Source of the DNA: Flavobacteriaceae bacterium
GTDB taxonomy: Bacteria; Bacteroidota; Bacteroidia; Flavobacteriales; Flavobacteriaceae
Assembly (NCBI GenBank): GCA_016780435.1
Contig: JADHLU010000074.1
Location: forward strand, 1-5,625
Length of the DNA: 5,625 nucleotides
Reading direction: 5' to 3'
The position numbers were made by a program, and so were the translations under genes. Numbering within the stretch: the first letter of the stretch is position 1; each line of letters starts with the position of its first letter. Shown here one piece after another: positions 1 to 5,625 of this stretch. The notes beneath the pieces were generated by a model that made no database searches, had not been told where the DNA came from, and saw only the letters and a program-made list of their open reading frames with translations.

Positions 1-548
1 TGGTGTTCTTTTCAGGCACCACCACCAACGATATACTGCCCTACGAGTTGGAGGCTTTTCCGGGACGTAGTTTTTTTAGAAACGCCGGAAGCACCCAAAG
101 AAGAGGAATAGAAACTGCCTATAGGCGACGATTTAAACGGCTAGAGGTTGACTTGGTGTACACCTACATGAAGTTGCAGTTCAGTGAATCTAATTTGGCG
201 CAAGAACTGGAAGGTAAACGTTTGCCTGGGGTTCCGGATCATTCAGCCAGCCTGCAATTAAACTATGCCCTTTCAAAATCGACCAGCCTTCAGTATCAGC
301 GTTTATTTAGGGGAAGCCTGTTCGCCGACGATGCCAATGCCCATAAGGTGCCGTCTTTGTGGTTAGATCACCTTACGCTCTCGCGCCAAATTCAATGGGG
401 CCAGACGCGCAGCATGCTAGCAATTGGCATTCAAAACCTAGCCAATGTCGACTATGCCGACAACATACGTATCAATGCTTTTGGCGGACGTTTCTACGAA
501 TCGGGGCTGCCCCGCCAGGTTTTTCTTAGCTTAAGCACTAGATTATGA
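1..548 (+). CDS. TonB-dependent outer-membrane receptor, C-terminal part (5' end outside window)
   Basis: This is the last ~181 codons of a TonB-dependent receptor, a 22-strand outer-membrane barrel that imports ligands such as ferric siderophores using TonB energy. The frame is already open at base 3, where a GTG codon encodes an internal Val, so the plug domain and most of the barrel lie upstream. Visible family signatures are the late-barrel run FPGRSFFRNAGSTQRRGIE, the LEGKRLPGVPDHSASLQLNY strand pair, a GIQNLANVDYADNIR segment matching the usual 'G..NL.d..Y..N' motif, and the closing GGRFYESGLPRQVFLSLS strand. This pattern resembles iron-complex (FecA/siderophore-type) receptors rather than SusC-type glycan importers, but the ligand cannot be read from this part. 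The chain ends in Leu, not the usual aromatic residue, although hydrophobic residues still alternate as in a barrel-insertion signal. The stop codon overlaps the start of the next gene, so the two are probably cotranscribed. The family call is secure; the ligand is inference. Confidence 0.9.
   Translation, partial: VFFSGTTTNDILPYELEAFPGRSFFRNAGSTQRRGIETAYRRRFKRLEVDLVYTYMKLQFSESNLAQELEGKRLPGVPDHSASLQLNYALSKSTSLQYQRLFRGSLFADDANAHKVPSLWLDHLTLSRQIQWGQTRSMLAIGIQNLANVDYADNIRINAFGGRFYESGLPRQVFLSLSTRL
545..548 (+). other. ATGA start/stop overlap (receptor to dipeptidase)
   Basis: The ATG of the dipeptidase gene (545-547) overlaps the TGA of the receptor gene (546-548). Such four-base overlaps usually mean translational coupling by terminating ribosomes. 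This supports the chosen start and cotranscription of the two genes. Confidence 0.85.
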
Positions 549-1228
549 GAATTAAAAAGCTTGCGATCTTTTGGATGATTACGTCTCTTTTTGCGGTGAG
601 CAAGGGGTTTTCTCAGCAGCATCCTGAGGGGTTTGCGGTTATTGATTCGGTACTTAGCGGGGTGGTCTTAGAGTTGAGGTATGCCTCAACTGATAACTTT
701 ACGGGCCGAATAGTTAAGGGCTATGAATCGCCCAAAAAGGTGCTGAGTGTAGCATCCTTGCAGGCCTTGAAGGGTGTTCAAGATTCACTGATGCGCCTCG
801 GTCTGGGGCTTAAGATTTTCGACGGATACCGTCCGCAGCGAGCCGTAAATCACTTTATAGCTTGGGCCCAACTACCTACTGACACTCTAGCAAAAGCAGC
901 CTACTACCCTGATGTACCTAAAGACTCCCTTTTTGCTAAAGGCTACATTGCCGAGCGTTCTGGTCATTCAAGGGGAAGCACTGTAGACCTGACGCTCATT
1001 TATCTAAAGGGGCCCTCTGCGGGTCAAGAGGTAGATATGGGAGGTAGCTACGATTTTTTTGGTCCACAATCGGCTACAGATTACGATCAAATTAGCGAAG
1101 ATCAGCAGCTCAACCGCAGATTACTCCTTGAGTTAATGACCCATTTTGGGTTTAGCAATTACGCCAAAGAGTGGTGGCACTTTACACTTGAGAATGAGCC
1201 TTTCGCCCAGACCTACTTTGACTTTTGA
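545..1228 (+). CDS. Exported D-Ala-D-Ala dipeptidase, VanX/DdpX type (peptidase family M15D)
   Basis: This is a complete 227-residue zinc peptidase predicted to cleave D-Ala-D-Ala (or related dipeptides) to free D-alanine. The M15D active site is intact. Arg96 lies in FDGYRP, zinc ligands His141 and Asp148 lie in SGHSRGSTVDL, and catalytic Glu209 and zinc ligand His212 lie in EWWHF. The spacings Arg-45-His, His-7-Asp and Glu-3-His equal those of VanX (R71, H116, D123, E181, H184). The N-terminus is a typical Sec signal peptide: basic MRIKK, a hydrophobic stretch to about residue 18, then a likely cut near GFS/QQ. It has no lipobox cysteine. The protein should therefore act in the periplasm, whereas VanX and DdpX are cytoplasmic. 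I see no van regulatory or ligase genes beside it, so vancomycin resistance is not implied; scavenging or peptidoglycan turnover is more likely. The start is fixed by the ATGA overlap with the receptor gene. The family is near certain, while the true substrate is inferred. Confidence 0.93.
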   Translation: MRIKKLAIFWMITSLFAVSKGFSQQHPEGFAVIDSVLSGVVLELRYASTDNFTGRIVKGYESPKKVLSVASLQALKGVQDSLMRLGLGLKIFDGYRPQRAVNHFIAWAQLPTDTLAKAAYYPDVPKDSLFAKGYIAERSGHSRGSTVDLTLIYLKGPSAGQEVDMGGSYDFFGPQSATDYDQISEDQQLNRRLLLELMTHFGFSNYAKEWWHFTLENEPFAQTYFDF

Positions 1229-2341
1229 TTAGCCCTCATTCCACTTTACTGTTCGGCCTTCTGCGGCAGAGCGCTTGGCAAGTTCCAGAATTTTAGAGAC
1301 TATCAGATTGTTTTCGAGCCCATAAAGCGAGTTGGCCTCAAGAGTTCTCCCTTGGTGGACCATCTCGTACACTAAGCGAAATGGGTCTTTGAGGTGGGCC
1401 TCAATGGACTGAGGCTCACGCACCTGCTCTTTACCTGAATCGTAATCGAGCAAGCGCATACGAGTAGCGTCTAGCGCATAAATAGAGGCCTTATTAAGGT
1501 AAACTTCCATGTCTTTGCGGTGATGGGTCCAGTTCCAGGAGGCTTGAATCACGACCTGAAGGTCGGGGTATTCCAAGATAATCGTATTGTCGTCATCTAC
1601 CTTCGGATAAATCTGTGGCTTGGTCTGTTTGCTCATAGCCGTAACGCTTTCGGGTGTTTGTTGGTTGAGCATCCAGGTGGCTAAGTTGGCTCCGTAACAG
1701 CCAAAATCGGTGAGCGCTCCTGCTCCATTCTTGATCGGATCGGTGAGCCACTCTAAAAATTCGGGAGAGCAGCCGATCTCAACGGGCCCCATATGCCCCG
1801 TATTGAAGACCAATTTTTTGAGGGATCCGAATTCGCCTGATTGCACCATGCGTTGTGTTTCGTAGGTGCTCTCGTACCATGAGGTCTCGTAGTTCACCAG
1901 AAGCGGGGTGTTATGAAGTCGAGACAGTTCGGCCATCTTCTCGGCCGCCTCAAGACTAGTCGCCATAGGCTTTTCAACCATTACCGGAATCTTTTTCGGC
2001 AAAAAATAGGCCGCCACCTCGAGGTGCTCATCAGTCTCGTTAAAGGCCGAAATCGCCTCTGGTTTTGCCTTGGTCAAGAGTTCTTCGTAGGTCTGAAAAA
2101 ACAGCGAATCGTGCAACTTATAGCGCTCTTTCATTTTGGCAATGGCTGAAGCATTTGTTTCGACTATGCCTACCACTTTAACGTCTTCACCTTTGCGATT
2201 GAGTATCCAATGCACATGGTCGTGTACCAAGCCGATGACTCCAAGTCGGAGGGGTTTAGGCTCTTCTTTTTGCTGACTACGGGCGAATGGAGCAGCTGCA
2301 CAGAGCAAGCTGCACAGAAACAGGGCGGATAATTTTTTCAT
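1229..2341 (-). CDS. Exported Gfo/Idh/MocA-family oxidoreductase
   Basis: This is a 370-residue member of the glucose-fructose oxidoreductase/inositol dehydrogenase/MocA family, whose members usually oxidise or reduce sugars or sugar-like substrates with NAD(P). I start it at ATG 2341, giving MKKLSALF and a signal peptide (hydrophobic residues 5-19, likely cut near APFA/RS). An upstream in-frame TTG at 2356 adds only five residues and is less likely. Residues 31-150 form the Rossmann domain, with the sugar/cofactor-lysine motif VEKP at 122-125. The C-terminal domain carries GAGALTDFGCYG (206-217), whose D-x-G-x-Y (Asp212, Tyr216) matches the GFOR-like form of the family's second catalytic motif. 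Two features are odd. The N-terminal motif is G37-L-V-H-D-H-V, lacking the second and third glycines of GxGxxG. The signal peptide also has no twin arginine, although bacterial GFOR is Tat-exported with its cofactor bound. The gene lies 42 bases after the GH3 gene, so it is probably in the same operon and may act on products of that enzyme. The substrate is unknown. Confidence 0.9.
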   Translation of the reverse strand: MKKLSALFLCSLLCAAAPFARSQQKEEPKPLRLGVIGLVHDHVHWILNRKGEDVKVVGIVETNASAIAKMKERYKLHDSLFFQTYEELLTKAKPEAISAFNETDEHLEVAAYFLPKKIPVMVEKPMATSLEAAEKMAELSRLHNTPLLVNYETSWYESTYETQRMVQSGEFGSLKKLVFNTGHMGPVEIGCSPEFLEWLTDPIKNGAGALTDFGCYGANLATWMLNQQTPESVTAMSKQTKPQIYPKVDDDNTIILEYPDLQVVIQASWNWTHHRKDMEVYLNKASIYALDATRMRLLDYDSGKEQVREPQSIEAHLKDPFRLVYEMVHQGRTLEANSLYGLENNLIVSKILELAKRSAAEGRTVKWNEG

Positions 2342-2383
2342 CTTTATGAAAATCAATAGGTTAAGTTAGTCAATTCTTTAAGC

Positions 2384-4987
2384 CTAGAGAGGTAGCTCGG
2401 CATTGCCCTTTATGCGGATACGTTTTTGAATGAGTGCCTTCGTCGGGGCAAACTGGGGTTGACCCGAACCGACGTGCAGCATGAAACTTCCCGCTTCTAT
2501 GACGCGTTTCGATTGGCGATTGATGAGCGAAAAGTACCTTGGGTTAAGGGTCAATTTCACCTCTTTTTGTTCTCCCTTCTTTAGGTGCACACGTTCAAAG
2601 GCCACCAGTTGATGCTGGGGTCTTGGCGTGCTCGCCTTTTCATCGGTAAGGTATACTTGAACGACTTCGTCTCCGGCCCTGTCTCCCGTATTGGTCACCG
2701 TAACGGCTATTTCTAGCGGATCTCCGGCACGTGCAGCCTCAGGGGTTTTGAGGTTACTGTAGCTAAATTCGGTATAGCTGAGGCCGAATCCGAACGGATA
2801 CAAGGGCTCACCGCTGTAGTAGCGATAGGTGCGCTCACTCATGTCGTAGCTTTCAAAATTAGGAAGCTCATCGAGCGATCGGTAGTAAGTGATGGGCAGT
2901 CTTCCGGCCGGATTGTAGTCTCCTAAGAGTACATCAGCCAGCGCGTTACCTCCTTGCTCTCCGGGGTATCCCACGCTTAAGATGGCATCGATTTCGTCTT
3001 TGGCCCAGTTTATGGCTAGGGCTGATCCGGCATTCAGGACTAGAATTACAGGCTTGCCTTGGGCCTTAATGGCCTTGAGCAGGTCGGTCTGAACATTCGG
3101 TAGGGCTATGTCTTTGCGGTCACCTCCCTCTCCTTCGAGCTGCTGACTCAGCCCTAAAACCACTACACTCAGGTCGGCTTCCTGAGCCAACTTAACGGCT
3201 TCAGCCTCAAGATCGGTGTCGGTGCGGGTCCAAAGCAATCGGCATTCAGCGTTTGAATCGTCGCTGAAGTACTTCACTTCAATGGGGTATTTAATCCCTT
3301 TTTCTAGCTTCAGTACTTTGCGGGCATAGGTGGTCTCGTGCACCATGCCCTGGCCATTGCCAATTTCTTCTTCACCTATGCGTAGATTCATGCCCATTTT
3401 GGCAAATACGGCTAGTTCGTAAGATCCTGATTCGGGCACTTTGAGAAAGCCCGTCCATTTAACCGAGAAAAAGTCGTCAAGCTCTTTGGAAATAAGGTCG
3501 TGCTCCCACCAAAAATCAATCTGGTCATCAATGCGCCTGAGCACGGGTTCACCCTGCCAATTCATGTTGTCGTAATACGAGGCCTCCAGGCCTTGGCGAC
3601 CGTCACTAGTCTCAAAATAGACCGAGGCAATGGGGTCTAGGCTATACACATCGTCGCTAAAATGAGATCCTTTGGCGTAGCTGATGGCTACCTCAGGGCT
3701 CAGCTTATTTTGGAGTCCTTTGAGAAAGGTTATGGGTTCAATGGGGGTTCCGTGGTAGTTGCCGACAAGCGACTCCCAGTTGTCAGCATTGGGCCCTATC
3801 ACCGCTATTTTCTTGAGTCGATCTTTATGTAACGGTAAAAGCTGGTTGTCGTTTTTGAGCAATACGATACTTTTCTGAGCTGCCTCTCGTGCTAAGTCGA
3901 GATGCGCCTCTGCGCCGACTATGCCAATAGGTAATTTGCTGAAGGGTACCGAATCGTCGCTGTCGAACATCCCCAGTTTGAACCGGCTCAAAAAGAGACG
4001 TTTAACAGCCTTATCGACGGCCTCTTCCTTTAGAATACCCTTGTCAAGAAGCTCTTTGAGGCTGAGGTAGGTTGAGCCGCAGTTCAGATCGCATCCGCCC
4101 TCTAGGGCCATTCGTGCAGCCTCTGTCTTGCTGTCGACTATTTTGTGGTTGTAGAGAATGTCTCCAATCGCTCCGCAGTCGGAGACCACGTATCCGTCAA
4201 AGCCCCACTGCTGCCTTAGCGTTTCTTCGAGTAAAAAATGGCTTGCCGAGGCGGGCGCTCCTCGAAAGCGGTTATAGGCGCTCATCACTGAGGCCACCTT
4301 GGCATCGACCACTGTCATTCGAAAGGCCTCTAAATAGGTTTCGTAGAGATCAACATCACTCACGTCTACATCGAAGCCGTGTCGAAGGGCTTCGGGCCCT
4401 GAATGCACGGCGAAGTGCTTTGAGGTGGCGACGGTTTTAAGGTATTTAGGGTCATTGCCTTGCAGGCCTCGAATAAAGGCAGAGGCTAGTGAGCCCGTAA
4501 GCAAAGGGTCTTCTCCATAAGTTTCGTGCCCTCGGCCCCATCGCGGGTCTCTGAAGATGTTGATATTTGGTGACCAAAAGGTGAGCCCCGTGTAGATGCC
4601 TCTCTTGTTTTGCCGAATAAAATCGTGGTGTTTGGCGCGGGCTTCGTCTGAGGTGACCGACCCTATTCGGTGCAGCAGCTCCTTATCAAAAGAGGCCGCC
4701 ACCGAAATTGATTGCGGAAAGACGGTGGCGTATCCGCTTCGAGCCACTCCGTGAAGGGCCTCGTTCCACCAGTTATAGGCCGGAACTTTCAGCCGCTCTA
4801 TGGCAGGCGCTTCATGAACCAGTTGAGCTATTTTTTCTTCGGTGCTCAGTTGAGCCACCAGAATCTCGGTGCGCTCTTCGAAGCTCAGGCGCTCATCTAG
4901 GTGGCGCCAATCGACCTCTTGGGCCTGTAATGGTATGCTTAGGGCAACGCCTAAAAGCAGGAGAACTAAACTGTGCATCTTCATCAT
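2384..4987 (-). CDS. Secreted GH3 exo-beta-glycosidase (beta-xylosidase/beta-glucosidase type) with PA14 insert
   Basis: This 867-residue family 3 glycoside hydrolase removes terminal beta-linked sugars from non-reducing ends by a retaining mechanism. Positions count from ATG 4987. A Sec signal peptide (residues 1-22, cut near LQA/QE) exports it. The GH3 barrel domain spans about 42-335 with WWNEALHGVAR (73-83), RWGRGHETYGEDP (149-161), the KH pair (190-191) and nucleophile Asp270 in VSDCGAI. The second alpha/beta domain starts near 374 and is split by a PA14 domain (about 464-592, opening LEASYYDNMNWQG). It resumes with LEGEGGDR (617-624), where Glu618 or Glu620 is the probable acid/base. 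A fibronectin-III-like domain (about 752-837) closes the protein. WWNEALHG and SDC, rather than the SDW common in beta-glucosidases, point to the beta-xylosidase-like clade, but specificity is not settled. ATG 4987 is chosen because it overlaps the upstream stop; ATGs at 4984 and 4978 are alternatives, and a frame-open start at 5026 would put a polar stretch ahead of the signal peptide. Confidence 0.93.
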   Translation of the reverse strand: MMKMHSLVLLLLGVALSIPLQAQEVDWRHLDERLSFEERTEILVAQLSTEEKIAQLVHEAPAIERLKVPAYNWWNEALHGVARSGYATVFPQSISVAASFDKELLHRIGSVTSDEARAKHHDFIRQNKRGIYTGLTFWSPNINIFRDPRWGRGHETYGEDPLLTGSLASAFIRGLQGNDPKYLKTVATSKHFAVHSGPEALRHGFDVDVSDVDLYETYLEAFRMTVVDAKVASVMSAYNRFRGAPASASHFLLEETLRQQWGFDGYVVSDCGAIGDILYNHKIVDSKTEAARMALEGGCDLNCGSTYLSLKELLDKGILKEEAVDKAVKRLFLSRFKLGMFDSDDSVPFSKLPIGIVGAEAHLDLAREAAQKSIVLLKNDNQLLPLHKDRLKKIAVIGPNADNWESLVGNYHGTPIEPITFLKGLQNKLSPEVAISYAKGSHFSDDVYSLDPIASVYFETSDGRQGLEASYYDNMNWQGEPVLRRIDDQIDFWWEHDLISKELDDFFSVKWTGFLKVPESGSYELAVFAKMGMNLRIGEEEIGNGQGMVHETTYARKVLKLEKGIKYPIEVKYFSDDSNAECRLLWTRTDTDLEAEAVKLAQEADLSVVVLGLSQQLEGEGGDRKDIALPNVQTDLLKAIKAQGKPVILVLNAGSALAINWAKDEIDAILSVGYPGEQGGNALADVLLGDYNPAGRLPITYYRSLDELPNFESYDMSERTYRYYSGEPLYPFGFGLSYTEFSYSNLKTPEAARAGDPLEIAVTVTNTGDRAGDEVVQVYLTDEKASTPRPQHQLVAFERVHLKKGEQKEVKLTLNPRYFSLINRQSKRVIEAGSFMLHVGSGQPQFAPTKALIQKRIRIKGNAELPL
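4984..4987 (-). other. ATGA start/stop overlap (DUF5916 to GH3)
   Basis: On the minus strand the DUF5916 stop TGA (4986-4984) overlaps an ATG (4987-4985), immediately followed by a second in-frame ATG (4984-4982). Either start places the GH3 gene in translational reach of the upstream gene's terminating ribosomes, which argues for one transcript. Confidence 0.75.
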
Positions 4988-5625
4988 AGGTTGAGCCAAT
5001 AATTGATCTTGAAGGTAAGATTCCATCCGCTAGAAAACGACGGAATAGTTACTTCGTTACTGTTAAAGACCAAGAAGATATCAGAGGCTGGTTTATAGCG
5101 CCACTGAAGCCTTGAGTTGAAATTCCAGAGGTCGACCTGCTCGTTGTATTGGTAGAGATTTGAAAAGAACAAGTTGTCGGTAAGCGTGAGATTGGCCTTT
5201 AAACCAACCAGCCAAAACGACTGATCGTTCCAGGGTTCTGGAAGCTCGAACTGGTTGTAGTTAACCACCGAGCTCAGTTCTAAGATGGGCTGTATGCGGT
5301 AACCGAATTCCCCAACCAGGGCGTTGCGCTTAGAGTCGGCGAAATAGCCTCCGACTATGGCATCGAGAGAGTAGGTAAAAAGATTTTGTGGCTTTGAATC
5401 GTAAGAGAGCATGAAGCTGGTATAGCTGTGATCACTACCCTTTTCAAGCACTGCTATGCCGTTTCGAATCGGATCGAAATCGGCCAACAGTAAAATATAG
5501 GTGTGCATGGCAGCCACCGAGAGTTGACTGCGGTTCTGAAAGTTAAAGCGGTAACGCAGCTCGTCAAACTGATCAGTACGCTCAAAGTCTGAATCAAAGA
5601 AATAGGTGCGCGCAACGCTTGGACC
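4984..5625 (-). CDS. DUF5916-family outer-membrane barrel protein, C-terminal part (5' end outside window)
   Basis: These are the last 213 codons of a protein I recognise as DUF5916 type. The frame stays open to the window edge: translation of 5625-5518 gives GPSVARTYFFDSDFERTDQF and onward, joining the downstream part without a stop. The GTG at 5517 is therefore internal, not a start. Recognisable family features are the alternating polar/aromatic beta-strand pattern throughout and, near the end, LFFSNLYQYNEQVDLWNFN followed by RLQWRYKPASDIFLVFN, which matches the conserved 'QYN...R..W.Y.PGSD.F.V.N' block. Full-length members usually begin with a signal peptide and a CBM9-like carbohydrate-binding domain, which would lie upstream here and cannot be checked. 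The last residues, FKINYWLNL, alternate hydrophobic and polar like a barrel-assembly signal, so outer-membrane location is likely. The gene overlaps the GH3 gene by four bases, suggesting a carbohydrate-related job at the cell surface. No biochemical function is established for the family that I can state. Confidence 0.8.
   Translation of the reverse strand, partial: GPSVARTYFFDSDFERTDQFDELRYRFNFQNRSQLSVAAMHTYILLLADFDPIRNGIAVLEKGSDHSYTSFMLSYDSKPQNLFTYSLDAIVGGYFADSKRNALVGEFGYRIQPILELSSVVNYNQFELPEPWNDQSFWLVGLKANLTLTDNLFFSNLYQYNEQVDLWNFNSRLQWRYKPASDIFLVFNSNEVTIPSFSSGWNLTFKINYWLNL

Noticed and set aside
3..5. GTG codon as start of the TonB receptor
   Set aside because: A 181-residue receptor would lack the plug and most of the barrel. 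The codon is simply the first complete in-frame codon of a gene cut by the window.
545..1228. Vancomycin-resistance cluster
   Set aside because: The VanX-like fold is present, but no VanA/VanH ligase or dehydrogenase or VanR/VanS regulator flanks it. The protein is exported, unlike VanX in resistance operons.
1913..2149. 78-codon plus-strand open frame
   Set aside because: It lies wholly antisense within the well-supported oxidoreductase gene, shows no family motif or signal peptide, and is best explained as a frame shadow.
1229..2341. GH109-type NAD-dependent glycosidase
   Set aside because: GH109 members usually have a Tat signal and an intact glycine motif. This protein has neither, and I see no GH109-specific signature, so only the broad family is assigned.
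2342..2383. Possible promoter between the GH3 and oxidoreductase genes (minus-strand TTGACT near 2368-2373)
   Set aside because: At 17-base spacing the -10 position reads TTCATA, a poor match, and transcription would begin within the coding sequence. No Bacteroidota TAnnTTTG element is seen in the gap.
4072..4440. 122-codon plus-strand open frame rich in Arg and Ser
   Set aside because: It is antisense to the catalytic core of the GH3 gene, including the nucleophile region. Its Arg/Ser/Leu-rich composition is typical of a reverse-frame shadow.
4708..4989. Two overlapping plus-strand open frames (93 and 62 codons)
   Set aside because: They are antisense to the GH3 N-terminal region, and neither has recognisable domains. 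They are shadows of a gene with clear motifs.
5515..5517. GTG codon as start of the DUF5916 gene
   Set aside because: The frame continues without a stop to base 5625 with barrel-like sequence, so this codon is internal and the gene is truncated by the window edge.

Overview
The window looks like chromosomal DNA from a member of the Bacteroidota. The reasons are a DUF5916-type outer-membrane barrel protein (a family known mainly from this phylum), a secreted GH3 glycosidase with an inserted PA14 domain, an exported Gfo/Idh/MocA-family oxidoreductase, a TonB-dependent receptor, and no clear Shine-Dalgarno sequence at the start codons I inspected. Base composition appears moderate, near half G+C by eye. 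Coding density is close to total. There is no intergenic stretch over 50 bases, and I see no RNA gene, insertion sequence, CRISPR array or long repeat.

Layout. On the plus strand, bases 1-548 hold the 3' end of a TonB-dependent receptor of the iron-complex type. It overlaps by four bases (ATGA) a complete gene for an exported VanX-type D-Ala-D-Ala dipeptidase (545-1228). On the minus strand, reading from the right edge, come the 3' part of a DUF5916 gene (5625-4984, open at the window edge), a GH3 exo-beta-glycosidase gene (4987-2384, also overlapping by ATGA) and, after 42 bases, a Gfo/Idh/MocA oxidoreductase gene (2341-1229). The two groups converge, and their stop codons abut exactly at 1228/1229.

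How the genes may work together. The minus-strand set reads as an operon of exported or envelope proteins for sugar processing. The GH3 enzyme would trim beta-linked oligosaccharides outside the cytoplasm. The oxidoreductase could act on the released sugar or glycoside. The DUF5916 barrel would sit in the outer membrane with an unknown role. The plus-strand pair joins an outer-membrane importer to a periplasmic dipeptidase, which could mean dipeptide scavenging, cell-wall recycling or only shared expression. Families are assigned from visible motifs. Substrates and cooperation are inference.

I found no clearly new system. The points most worth a second look are the altered glycine motif of the Sec-exported oxidoreductase, the coupling of a TonB receptor to an exported VanX-like peptidase, and the coupling of DUF5916 to GH3.
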